The notes under the pieces were generated by a model, which saw only the letters and a list, made by a program, of their open reading frames with translations, was not told the DNA's origin and did no database searches. Position numbers and translations under genes: made by a program. A stretch of 64,000 nucleotides of DNA, taken from Leucobacter chromiiresistens. Its GTDB lineage: Bacteria > Actinomycetota > Actinomycetes > Actinomycetales > Microbacteriaceae. The stretch covers positions 186,001-250,000 of the forward strand of contig NZ_FNKB01000001.1 of the NCBI RefSeq assembly GCF_900102345.1, given 5' to 3'. Below, piece after piece: positions 16,902 through 25,105 of this stretch; within the stretch, counting starts at the first letter, position 1; every line of letters starts with the position of its first letter.

Positions 16902-18569
16902 ATGACTGACATGCATGCCGACGCACCGCCCGTGACCGTCGCCGACGCCCTCGCCCTCCCCGAGCTGCGCGCGGGGTCGCCCGAGCTCGTCGCCGGCCGC
17001 GCCGGGCTCGACCGCGCCGTGCGATGGGCGCACGTCGTCGCGGGGGCCGGCGCCCTCCCGCTGCTCGAGGGCGGCGAGCTGATCCTCACGACGGGGGCCG
17101 GCTGGCCGACGGACGCGCCCGCCCTCTCGGCCCTCGCCGCCTCCGTGGTCGCCGCCGGCCCCGCCGCGGCCGTGCTCGAGCTCGGGCCGCACTTCGACGC
17201 CGCTCCGGCCGAGCTCGCCGACGCGTGCGAGCGGCACGGCATTCCGCTCATCGTGCTGCATCGCGAGGTGCGGTTCGTGCAGATCACCCAGCGGGTGCAC
17301 CAGCGCGTGCTCGCGGCGCAGACGGAGGCGCTCGCGGCGCGGGCCGAGGTGCACACGATGCTCACGGAGCTGGGCCTCAACCGCAGCCCCGTCGATTACG
17401 TCGTCGAACGCCTCGCCGAGACCCTCGACGCCCCGGTGGTGCTCGAGGACTCCGCCGGCCGGGTCGTCGCCTGGACCGGCGCGGAGCTCCTCCCGCAGAC
17501 GGCGCTCGCCCCGTGGTCGGCGCCGCAGCCCGGTGCGCTGCCCCACGGATCGGATTCGGTCGCCGTCGAAGCGCAGGGCAGGCGCTGGGGGCGGCTCTCC
17601 GCGCTCCCCGGGCCGCCGCACCCGGCCGGCCGGTGCACTGTGCTCGAGCTCGGAGCATTCGCGCTCGCGCTCGGCAAGCTGGCCGACCCCGACGGCGAGC
17701 AGTGGCTGCGGCTGAGCGCGAAGCGCCTCTTCGACGCCCTCCTCAACGGGCGGTACCGCAGCGACGGCGAGCTCGCCACACAGCTCGCCGCCGCCGGCCT
17801 GACGATCGAGGGGCGCACGCTGCTCGGCGCGACGCTGCGCGGCACCGACGGCTTCGGCGCGCACACGTCGCTCGAGCGGGCGGTGCTCGAGACGGCGCTG
17901 CGTCGGGCGGTCGCGCCCGAGGGCCGCGTGATCATCGCCCCCGAGCCGGCCGACGACGGCGTCGCCCATCACGATCGCCCTCTGCTGCTCGCGCTGCTCT
18001 CATTCCCCGCCGACGACCCGCGCGTAGCGGCCGCGGCGGATTCCGGATCGCCGCCGCCGCTCGCGGTGCGCCTGGCGCGCGAGCTCGACATGCTCATCCC
18101 CTCGACGACTCCTCCGGCATGGCGGGCCCACCTCGGTCTCGGCGCCCCGGGCCGCGGCGTGCGCTCGCTCATCACCTCGCTGGAGCGGGTGCGCGCCGCC
18201 GGGCGCCTGCGTCCGACGGCGTCGACCGGCCGGGTGACGGTGCAGCAGGCGGAGCGGCAGGCGCTCGCGTATCTGGTGCGCGGCCTGGCGGCGACCCCCG
18301 AGGTGCAGGAGTTCGCATCGGATGCGCTGGGCCCCCTCATCGCGCACGACGCCGAGTCGGGGCCCGGGCACAGCGGAGACCTGCTGCTCGTGCTGCGGGC
18401 GTACCTCGAGCACCCCGCGAACCGATCGCTGGCGGCGCAGCGGGCGCGGCTCTCGCGATCCGTCTTCTACCAGCGCCTCGCGCTCATCGAGGAGCTGCTC
18501 GACGTCGATCTCTCTGCGGGAACGACGATCGCGGCGCTCACCGTCGCTCTGCTCGCGCGCACCGACTGA
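16902..18569 (+). CDS. PucR-family transcriptional regulator
   Basis: A 555-residue regulator. The N-terminal purine-catabolism PucR domain (about residues 8-125) contains VRWAHVVAGAGALPLLEGGELILTTG in pieces; a GGDEF-related middle region follows. The C-terminal PucR helix-turn-helix is near the end (LRAYLEHPANRSLAAQ, ARLSRSVFYQRLALIEELL). PucR proteins of actinobacteria often activate nitrogen or amino acid catabolic operons; Corynebacterium GabR-type control of GABA use is one precedent. The divergent aminotransferase/mmsA operon is the obvious target. The ATG has no ribosome-binding site and is probably translated leaderless. Confidence 0.88.
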   Translation: MTDMHADAPPVTVADALALPELRAGSPELVAGRAGLDRAVRWAHVVAGAGALPLLEGGELILTTGAGWPTDAPALSALAASVVAAGPAAAVLELGPHFDAAPAELADACERHGIPLIVLHREVRFVQITQRVHQRVLAAQTEALAARAEVHTMLTELGLNRSPVDYVVERLAETLDAPVVLEDSAGRVVAWTGAELLPQTALAPWSAPQPGALPHGSDSVAVEAQGRRWGRLSALPGPPHPAGRCTVLELGAFALALGKLADPDGEQWLRLSAKRLFDALLNGRYRSDGELATQLAAAGLTIEGRTLLGATLRGTDGFGAHTSLERAVLETALRRAVAPEGRVIIAPEPADDGVAHHDRPLLLALLSFPADDPRVAAAADSGSPPPLAVRLARELDMLIPSTTPPAWRAHLGLGAPGRGVRSLITSLERVRAAGRLRPTASTGRVTVQQAERQALAYLVRGLAATPEVQEFASDALGPLIAHDAESGPGHSGDLLLVLRAYLEHPANRSLAAQRARLSRSVFYQRLALIEELLDVDLSAGTTIAALTVALLARTD

Positions 18570-18580
18570 GGCGCGTCGGC

Positions 18581-19228
18581 TCAATCGCTCCAGAGATCGG
18601 GGTAGTGGTGACCGAGTGCGATCACGAGTCGTCGCAGAGCCGGCAGCGAGAGCCCGATCACGCAGCTCGGCGCTCCCTCGATGCGTTCGATGAACGCCCC
18701 GGCGAGGCCGTCGATGGCGAAGCCGCCCGCGAGTTCGAGCGGCTCGCCCGTGGCGACGTAGGCTTCGAGCTCGGCGTCCGCGAGGTCGCTCGCGAGCGTC
18801 ACGGTCGCCGTGTCGACCGCCCCCGCGGCGCCGCGCGTCGCGCCGCCCGTGCAGTCGATGAGCCAGTGCCCCGAGTGCAGCACGCCCGTGCGGCCGCGGT
18901 GCTGCCGCGAGCGTGCGAGCGCGACCTCCGGCAGGTGCGGCTTGCCGAGAATCTCGCCGTCGAGCAGGAACATGGAGTCGCCGCCGAGCACGAGCCCGTC
19001 GATCTCGCCCGTGCCGTCGGGGCCGTGGCGCCGCACCACGTCCTCCGCCTTGAGCCGCCCGAGATACTCGGTGAGCTCCGGAGCGGTCAGCGCGCGCCCG
19101 AGCTCCGTCTCGCGCGCGGCGACCTCCGCCTCCTCGTCGACGTCGGGTGCGAAGCACACCGGCTCGATGCCCGCTCCGCGCAGTACGGAGAGCCGGGCGG
19201 GCGACGTGGACGCGAGGTGAAGACGCAT
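18581..19228 (-). CDS. maf: Maf-family nucleotide pyrophosphatase
   Basis: A 215-residue Maf protein that hydrolyses non-canonical or modified nucleoside triphosphates to monophosphates. It begins with the substrate motif LASTSPARLSVL (compare S-x-S-P-R-R), has LVLGGDSMFLLDGEILGKP with the catalytic Asp, and ends with YVATGEPLELAGGFAIDG. It lies tail to tail with the PucR gene (11 bases). TACACT seven bases before the ATG and no ribosome-binding site suggest a leaderless mRNA. Confidence 0.9.
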   Translation of the reverse strand: MRLHLASTSPARLSVLRGAGIEPVCFAPDVDEEAEVAARETELGRALTAPELTEYLGRLKAEDVVRRHGPDGTGEIDGLVLGGDSMFLLDGEILGKPHLPEVALARSRQHRGRTGVLHSGHWLIDCTGGATRGAAGAVDTATVTLASDLADAELEAYVATGEPLELAGGFAIDGLAGAFIERIEGAPSCVIGLSLPALRRLVIALGHHYPDLWSD

Positions 19229-19534
19229 GCTCAGCAGTGTACGGCCCGGGCGCGAGCGGGTTCGCCATTGCGTTCACGGCGGATTCCCGAGTCAGCCTCT
19301 GTACACACTCAGTTCGCGTGCATACACTCCGAGGGGAGGAAGGGATCGACTGCCGATCAGCCCGAGGCGCCGCCGCCGGCGCCGTGCGTCAGTGGAGCGA
19401 CGAGGGCTGATATTCGTGCGCGCGCTACACCAGCACCTTCGACGGCGACAACCCCCTATTCCGTCTCGAGCGATCCGACGTACCTTGTGGTCATGGGGAT
19501 GCACCGTGCCTCCCCGTGAACGGAAGGAGTTCTC
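19229..19534. other. Intergenic region between maf and the GlsB-like gene
   Basis: These 306 bases hold the minus-strand maf promoter (TACACT at 19236-19241 on the minus strand) and, further right, the promoter of the GlsB-like gene. TACCTT at 19481-19486 is the best -10 guess for the latter; no convincing -35 or stress-sigma motif was found. Two related stretches, TACACACTC and TACACTCC, occur near 19302-19330. No coding sequence is supported. Confidence 0.5.
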
Positions 19535-19807
19535 ATGGGTTTCCTCGGATTTTTGCTGCTCGGGCTGATCGCAGGGGCGATCGCGAAGGCCATCCTGCCG
19601 GGCCGTCAGGGCGGCGGTTGGATCGCTACGCTCATCCTCGGCGTCATCGGCGCCCTCGTGGGCGGCTGGCTCGGAGGCCTGCTCTTCGGCGCTGACCTCG
19701 GTGAGTTCTTCTCGATCGAGACCTGGCTGGTCGCGATCGGCGGCGCGATCGTCGTGCTGCTGGTCTGGGGCCTGATCACGGGTCGCAAGGGCAACCGCGC
19801 CGCGTAA
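19535..19807 (+). CDS. GlsB/YeaQ/YmgE-family stress-response membrane protein
   Basis: A 90-residue protein with three hydrophobic segments: residues 2-20, about 28-51 and 64-82. The Gly-rich pattern (GLIAGAIAKAILPGRQGGGW, GALVGGWLGGLLFG) is typical of transglycosylase-associated/GlsB proteins, which are small inner-membrane proteins raised during general stress; their molecular role is poorly known. GAAGGAG lies six bases before the ATG. Confidence 0.9.
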   Translation: MGFLGFLLLGLIAGAIAKAILPGRQGGGWIATLILGVIGALVGGWLGGLLFGADLGEFFSIETWLVAIGGAIVVLLVWGLITGRKGNRAA

Positions 19808-19878
19808 TCCCGGCGCAGTACCGCGGCGCGCACGCGCCGCCTCCCGAGGTCGACCTCGCGCAGTGGGAGAATGAGGGC

Positions 19879-21231
19879 ATGACTGCATTGCACAGCTCAG
19901 CCCCGCTCGAACCCGGCGTCGAGGTCGACCTCGTCGTCACCGGCATCGCCCACGGCGGTGTCGGTGTCGCGCGTCACGAGGGCCGCGTGGTCTTCGTGGC
20001 CGACGCGATCCCCGGCGAACGGGTGCGGGCCCGCGTCACCGATGCGAAGAAGAAGTCGTTCGCCCGGGCGACGGCCGTCGAGGTGCTCGACGCCTCCCCC
20101 GATCGCCGCGAGCACGTCTGGGCGGAGGCCGCCATCGCGCGGGATCCCGAGCACCGGGCCGGGGGCGCCGAATTCGGGCACATCTCGCTCGAGCGCCAGC
20201 GGGCGCTGAAGGCCGAGGTGCTCGCTGACGCGATGCAGCGCTTCGGCGGCGTGCAGCTGACCGCCGAGGGCGCGGACGACGCGGCTGACGCCCTCGCCGA
20301 CATCGTCGAGCCGCCTCCCGTCTTCGTCGACGACGAGGACGCCGATCCCGACCCCGCCGCCGACTCGGGCCTGGGCTACCGCACGCGCGTGCGCCTCCAC
20401 GTCGATCCCGAGACCGGCGCCGTCGGCCCGTACGCCGCCCGCAGCCGCCGCGTGATCCCCGTCGAGTCGCTGCCGCTCGCGACCGAGGGCATCAACCAGA
20501 TCGCGCCCCTCGCCGAGGCCATGCCCGGCGTCGACACCGTCGACCTCGTCGATCCGTCGGGCGACGACCCGCGCATGCTGCTCACCCTCGCCGGGGAGAA
20601 GCAGCGGTCGGGCGCGAGCGATCCGATCCACGAGTGGGTCGAGGATCGCGGGTTCCTCGTGCGCGCCGGCGGGTTCTGGCAGGTGCACCGCGCCGCTCCC
20701 GCCGTGCTCTTCACGGCCGTGCGCGACGCGATCGGCGAGCTCATCGACGACGGCAGGTTCGACCCGGTCGCCGGCAACCTCGACCTCTACGGCGGGGCGG
20801 GGCTGCTCGCCGCCGCCGTGGCCGAGGCAGCCGGGCCGGGCGTGAAGATCGCCACAGTCGAGGCGGAGGCGGCCGCCACGGAGGACGCGGCCGAGAACCT
20901 CTCCGCGATCGTCGGGGCGCTCGCGCACACCGCGCGGGTCGACCGGCACCTCGCGGATCTGCTGCGCGCCTCGGGGCCCGTGCGGGAGCGCCTGCGCCGC
21001 GGCACCGTCGTGCTCGACCCGCCGCGGGCGGGCGCCGGCAACGGCGTCACCGCGCAGCTCGCCGAGCTCGCGCCGATGAACATCGTCTACGTCGCCTGCG
21101 ACCCGGTGTCGCTCGCCCGCGACACGAAGTCGCTGCGCGACTCGGGGTACGAGCTCACCGGGCTCCGCGCGTTCGACATCTTCCCGCACACGCACCACTT
21201 CGAATCGCTCGCCGTCTTCCAGCGCGCGTGA
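19879..21231 (+). CDS. Class I SAM-dependent RNA uracil-5 methyltransferase (TrmA/RlmD family)
   Basis: A 450-residue methyltransferase. An N-terminal TRAM RNA-binding domain (about residues 12-75, DLVVTGIAHGGVGVARHEGRVVFV) precedes a linker and the SAM-binding fold (GNLDLYGGAGLLA). The nucleophile Cys is in VYVACDPVSLARD and the base-flipping region is FDIFPHTHHFESLAVF. It probably makes 5-methyluridine in rRNA or tRNA. The four cysteines of an RlmD-type iron-sulfur cluster are absent, as in many actinobacterial members; a GGAEFGHI stretch lies where the cluster loop would be. The ATG follows GAGGG. Confidence 0.87.
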   Translation: MTALHSSAPLEPGVEVDLVVTGIAHGGVGVARHEGRVVFVADAIPGERVRARVTDAKKKSFARATAVEVLDASPDRREHVWAEAAIARDPEHRAGGAEFGHISLERQRALKAEVLADAMQRFGGVQLTAEGADDAADALADIVEPPPVFVDDEDADPDPAADSGLGYRTRVRLHVDPETGAVGPYAARSRRVIPVESLPLATEGINQIAPLAEAMPGVDTVDLVDPSGDDPRMLLTLAGEKQRSGASDPIHEWVEDRGFLVRAGGFWQVHRAAPAVLFTAVRDAIGELIDDGRFDPVAGNLDLYGGAGLLAAAVAEAAGPGVKIATVEAEAAATEDAAENLSAIVGALAHTARVDRHLADLLRASGPVRERLRRGTVVLDPPRAGAGNGVTAQLAELAPMNIVYVACDPVSLARDTKSLRDSGYELTGLRAFDIFPHTHHFESLAVFQRA

Positions 21232-21233
21232 GG

Positions 21234-21288
21234 GAGGGCGGGCGCGCCGTGCGCCCGAGGGCGGGCGTCGCGCCCGTGAGGGCGGGCG
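21234..21288. repeat. Short tandem-like GAGGGCGGGCG repeats after the methyltransferase gene
   Basis: GAGGGCGGGCG occurs at 21234-21244, 21257-21267 and 21278-21288, separated by GC-rich bases that include GGCGC and GCGCC able to pair. This may act as a weak terminator for the upstream gene; there is no T-tract. Confidence 0.5.
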
Positions 21289-21327
21289 CGCAACCTCGCT
21301 GAAATCGTGCACTGCGATCATGGATGC

Positions 21328-22284
21328 ATGACAACGGCGTTCACCCTGGTGCAGCTCTCGTACTTCAGCGCGGTGGCGCGCCTCGAGAATATGACGGCCG
21401 CGGCCGCGGAGCTGAGCGTCACCCAGTCGACGCTCTCGAGCGCCATCTCGCAGCTGGAGCGCGAACTCGCCGTCGAGCTCTTCACGCGGGATCGCGGGCG
21501 CGGCCTCCAGCTCACCCCGGCCGGCCGGGCGCTGCTCGCCCGCGGCCCTGCCCTGCTCGAAGAGGCGGAGCTGCTCGCGTCGTCGGTGCGCTCGGCGAGC
21601 GAGGCCCTCTCGGGCGAGCTGTCGGTCGGCATCTACGCGCCGCTCGCGCCGTTCCGGGCCCCCGAGATCCTCGACCGGTTCGAGGCCGCGTTCCCCGAGG
21701 TGCAGCTCACCTTCTTCGAGGGCGACCAGGGCAGCCTGCAGGAGGCGCTGCACGACGGGCGCTGCGAGGTCGCGCTCATGTACGACCTCGGCGTCGACCA
21801 CCGCTTCGCCCGCACCGTCATCGACCGCGTGCCGCCCCACGTCATCGTGCCCGAAGCGCGGGCCCAGGCGCTCGCCGGGCGATCCGTCGTCAGTCTCCGA
21901 GAGTTCGCCGACGACCCCTTCATCCTGCTCAACCTCCCCCACACCGGCGACTACTACCTCCGGCTCTTCCGCCAGCTCGGGCTGGAGCCGCGCATCCGGC
22001 ACGTCTCCCTCGGCTACGAGACGGTGCGCTCGTACGTGGCGCGCGGCCACGGCTACTCGATCCTGAACCAGTGGCTCGATCAGAGCCTCACCTACTCGGG
22101 CAAACGGGTCGTGCCGCTGCGCCTCTCCGACGAGTTCCCGCCCACGGAGGTGTCGCTCGTGCAGCGGCGCGACATCTCGCCCACCCGCAAGGCGCAGGCC
22201 TTCGTCGAGGTCTGCCGCGACATCTACCAGGGTTCCGCGGGGGCATCGACTGCGTCGATCGGCCGCAACGAACCTTCCCATTAG
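21328..22284 (+). CDS. LysR-family transcriptional regulator
   Basis: A 318-residue LysR regulator. The N-terminal helix-turn-helix is clear (YFSAVARLENMTAAAAELSV, TQSTLSSAISQLERELAVELF), followed by a periplasmic-binding-protein-like effector domain starting near ELSVGIYAPLAPF. The ATG at 21328 gives the normal LysR N-terminus MTTAFTLVQLSYF; a GTG at 21307 is less likely. It lies 94 bases upstream of the MHS transporter/carbamoylase/amidase operon on the same strand and probably controls it, with the operon substrate or product as effector. Confidence 0.88.
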   Translation: MTTAFTLVQLSYFSAVARLENMTAAAAELSVTQSTLSSAISQLERELAVELFTRDRGRGLQLTPAGRALLARGPALLEEAELLASSVRSASEALSGELSVGIYAPLAPFRAPEILDRFEAAFPEVQLTFFEGDQGSLQEALHDGRCEVALMYDLGVDHRFARTVIDRVPPHVIVPEARAQALAGRSVVSLREFADDPFILLNLPHTGDYYLRLFRQLGLEPRIRHVSLGYETVRSYVARGHGYSILNQWLDQSLTYSGKRVVPLRLSDEFPPTEVSLVQRRDISPTRKAQAFVEVCRDIYQGSAGASTASIGRNEPSH

Positions 22285-22378
22285 ACGCCGCGCTCCCCGT
22301 CTTCGAGGATTGGGGAACCCGGTCACCGGCCCTGCGGCACATCGACCTGACCCGACCGGGACATCCATGGAGGACGCA

Positions 22379-23821
22379 ATGACGCTGAATTCCGACCGAG
22401 CCCATCCCGTCGCCCCCGAGCGCGCGTCGTCGCGCGCCGCGGAACCGACCGCCACCGCCCAGCCGCCCACCGACCCCGTCAACCTCCCGACCGGGCCGCT
22501 GCCCGTCGCGGAGCGGAAGCGGCTCGACAAGAAGCGTCTGCGCGTGCTGCTCGCCGGCAGCGTGGGCCAGTTCATCGAGTTCTACGACTTCAGCCTCTAC
22601 GGCCTCTCGGCGCTCACCCTCGCCACCCTGTTCTTCCCAAGCGACAACCCCGCGGTCGGGCTCCTCTCGACGTTCGCCGCCTTCGGCGTCGCATTCTTCA
22701 TCCGCCCGCTCGGCGGGCTGTTCTTCGGCGCGATCGGCGACCGCTACGGCCGCCGCCCCGTGCTGTACATCACGCTGCTCACGATCGGCATCGCGACGGC
22801 CGGCATCGGGCTCCTCCCCACGTACGCGCAGATCGGGATCGCCGCGCCCATCCTGCTGGTGCTCTGCCGCCTGCTGCAGGGCTTCTCGGCCGGCGGCGAG
22901 TCGGTCGGCGCGCCCGCCTTCGTGTTCGAGCACGCCCCCAAGCATCGGCGCGGGCTCTGGCTGAACATCACACTCGCCGCCACCGCCCTGCCCTCCGTCA
23001 TCGGCGGCGCGCTGATCCTCGCGCTCTCGCAGAGTCTCCCCGCCGACGCGTTCGAGGGCTGGGGCTGGCGCGTCCCGTTCCTCCTCGCCCTGCCGCTCGC
23101 CGCATTCGGGCTGTGGATCCGCTCCCGCACCGACGAGTCGGAGGCGTTCAAGGAGGTGCAGGCCGAGCAGCAGCAGACCGAGCGGCAGACGCCGATCCGC
23201 GACGCCTTCCGCGAGAACTGGCTGAAGATGCTCCAGGTCATCATGGTGATGGGGCTCACGGCGATGGGCTTCTACTTCTTGTCGGGCTACTTCGTCTCCT
23301 ACGTGCAGACCGCCGGCGATCTCTCGCGCGAGAGCTCGCTGCTCGCCAACGCCGCAGCCATGCTGCTGTACGCGCTGCTGCTGCCGGTCGGCGGCATGAT
23401 CGGCGACCGCGTGGGGCGCAAGCCCATGCTGATCGCGGGCGCGGCCGTCATCGCGCTGCTCGCCGTGCCCGCCTTCATGCTCGTCACGTCAGGGTCGCTG
23501 CCGCTCGCGATCCTCGGCCAGTTCCTCTTCGTCGGCGCCGTCTGCGTGTACGGCGGCGGCTGCTACACCTTCTTCGTCGAGATCTTCACGACCCGCACGA
23601 GGTTCACCTCCGCCGCCGTCAGCTACAACGTCGGCTACGCCATCTTCGGCGGCACCGCGCCGTTCATCGGCACGTGGCTCGTCGAGACCACCGGGTTCGG
23701 TGCGAGCCCCGGCGTCTACATGGCGGCAGCGGCCGCGATCGTGTTCCTCGTGCTCGTGCTCACCCGCATCCCCGAAACCCATCCGCTGAAGCGGAAGCCC
23801 CTGACAGGAGTTGTCCGATGA
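22379..23821 (+). CDS. MFS metabolite:H+ symporter (MHS family)
   Basis: A 480-residue transporter with twelve hydrophobic segments after a long hydrophilic N-terminus. MHS-family signatures are present: GQFIEFYDFSLYG at segment 1 and GAIGDRYGRRPVLYITLL between segments 2 and 3. Members import organic acids, betaines and similar solutes with protons. The ATG at 22379 follows GGAGG. The stop overlaps the hydrolase start (ATGA), so the transporter and the two hydrolytic enzymes downstream form one operon; it likely imports the N-carbamoyl, ureido or amide compound that they degrade. Confidence 0.88.
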   Translation: MTLNSDRAHPVAPERASSRAAEPTATAQPPTDPVNLPTGPLPVAERKRLDKKRLRVLLAGSVGQFIEFYDFSLYGLSALTLATLFFPSDNPAVGLLSTFAAFGVAFFIRPLGGLFFGAIGDRYGRRPVLYITLLTIGIATAGIGLLPTYAQIGIAAPILLVLCRLLQGFSAGGESVGAPAFVFEHAPKHRRGLWLNITLAATALPSVIGGALILALSQSLPADAFEGWGWRVPFLLALPLAAFGLWIRSRTDESEAFKEVQAEQQQTERQTPIRDAFRENWLKMLQVIMVMGLTAMGFYFLSGYFVSYVQTAGDLSRESSLLANAAAMLLYALLLPVGGMIGDRVGRKPMLIAGAAVIALLAVPAFMLVTSGSLPLAILGQFLFVGAVCVYGGGCYTFFVEIFTTRTRFTSAAVSYNVGYAIFGGTAPFIGTWLVETTGFGASPGVYMAAAAAIVFLVLVLTRIPETHPLKRKPLTGVVR

Positions 23822-25092
23822 CCCCCGATGCCTTTCTCGCTGACTTCCACGCCGTCGCCCGCATCGGCGCGACGCCCGCCGGCGGCGTCGACCGCCAGGC
23901 CGCGACCCCCGCCGATCGCGAGACGCGCGAGTGGTTCGGCGCGTTCGCCGCCCGGCGCGGTTGGAAGACCCGCGTCGACGGCATCGGCAACCAGTTCGCG
24001 CTCGTCGAGCTCGTGCCCGGAGCCCCCTACGTGCTGCTGGGCTCGCACCTCGACTCGCAGCCGCTCGGCGGCCGCTTCGACGGCGCCTACGGCGTGATCG
24101 CCGCCCTGCACGCGGCGGAGCGGATCGCGGCTCGCGTCTCGGGTGCGGGCGCCGCCGCCGACGGGCCGCCGTTCAACCTCGCCGTCGTCAACTGGTTCAA
24201 CGAGGAGGGCGGCCGCTTCGCCCCCTCCATCATGGGCAGCTCCGTGTTCGCCGGCATCAAGGACGAGGCGGAGATGCTCGACGTGCGCGATCTCGAGGGC
24301 ACGAGCGTGCGCGAGGCGCTCTCCGCCATCGGGTACCTCGGCGCCGACGAGCGCCCCGCCATCGCCTCGTACGCCGAGATCCACATCGAGCAGGGGCGCC
24401 TGCTCGAACGCGACGGCCTGCCGATCGGCGCCGTCGATCGCAGCTGGTACACGCAGAAGCTCGACATCGAGGTGCTCGGGGAGCAGTCGCACACCGGTGC
24501 GACCGCGATGGCCGATCGGCACGACGCGCTGCTGGGCGCCGCGCAGGTGATCACCCGCGTGCACGAGGTGACCGAGCTCTTCCCGCCCGAGACGCTCGTG
24601 TCGTCGGTGGGTCAGCTCACCCTCGAGCCGAACTCGCCCATCGTGGTGGCCCGCCGCGTGCGCCTCGTCGCCGACCTCCGCGCCGACGACGCCGCCGTCG
24701 TGCTCGCGGCCCGCGACCGGCTGCGCACCGACATCGCGGAGATCGCCGACGCCTACGGGCTGACCATCACGGCCCGCGACTTCGACGTGCGCGACAACCA
24801 GCACTACCCCGAGGCCGGGCTCGCCCTCGCGGAGGAGGCCGCGGCGCATCTCGGGCTGGGCGCCCGTCGCATCCGCACGATGGCCGGGCACGACTCGGTC
24901 GCGATGAACCGGATCGCGCCCACCGTGATGCTCTTCATCCCCTCGGTCGACGGCGTGAGCCACTGCGAGCGGGAGTACACGAGCGACGCCGACATGGTGG
25001 CCGGCGTCGAGATGCTGGCCGAGGTCGGCTGGCGGCTCGTGCACGGCGCCCTGCAGCCCGAGACCGCATCCGCACTCGCGGCGAGCGCGTGA
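23818..25092 (+). CDS. M20-family Zn-dependent amidohydrolase (N-carbamoyl amino acid hydrolase/ureidopropionase type)
   Basis: A 424-residue hydantoinase/carbamoylase-family M20 enzyme. The binuclear metal ligands are visible: His in LLGSHLDSQ, Asp in GGRFDGAYGV, Glu in WFNEEGGRF, His in YAEIHIEQG and His in GVSHCEREYT. The dimerisation insert lies about residues 210-330. It should hydrolyse a carbamoyl or amide bond in an L-amino acid, ureido acid or related compound, releasing ammonia and CO2 or an acid. AGGAG precedes the ATG, which overlaps the transporter stop by four bases. The next gene is an amidase, 13 bases away. Substrate not fixed by sequence. Confidence 0.9.
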   Translation: MTPDAFLADFHAVARIGATPAGGVDRQAATPADRETREWFGAFAARRGWKTRVDGIGNQFALVELVPGAPYVLLGSHLDSQPLGGRFDGAYGVIAALHAAERIAARVSGAGAAADGPPFNLAVVNWFNEEGGRFAPSIMGSSVFAGIKDEAEMLDVRDLEGTSVREALSAIGYLGADERPAIASYAEIHIEQGRLLERDGLPIGAVDRSWYTQKLDIEVLGEQSHTGATAMADRHDALLGAAQVITRVHEVTELFPPETLVSSVGQLTLEPNSPIVVARRVRLVADLRADDAAVVLAARDRLRTDIAEIADAYGLTITARDFDVRDNQHYPEAGLALAEEAAAHLGLGARRIRTMAGHDSVAMNRIAPTVMLFIPSVDGVSHCEREYTSDADMVAGVEMLAEVGWRLVHGALQPETASALAASA

Positions 25093-25105
25093 CCGAGAAG
25101 GCATC

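Noticed and set aside
19879..21231. Iron-sulfur cluster in the RNA methyltransferase
   Set aside because: The four-cysteine pattern of RlmD-type enzymes is absent from the protein; only the catalytic Cys region is found.
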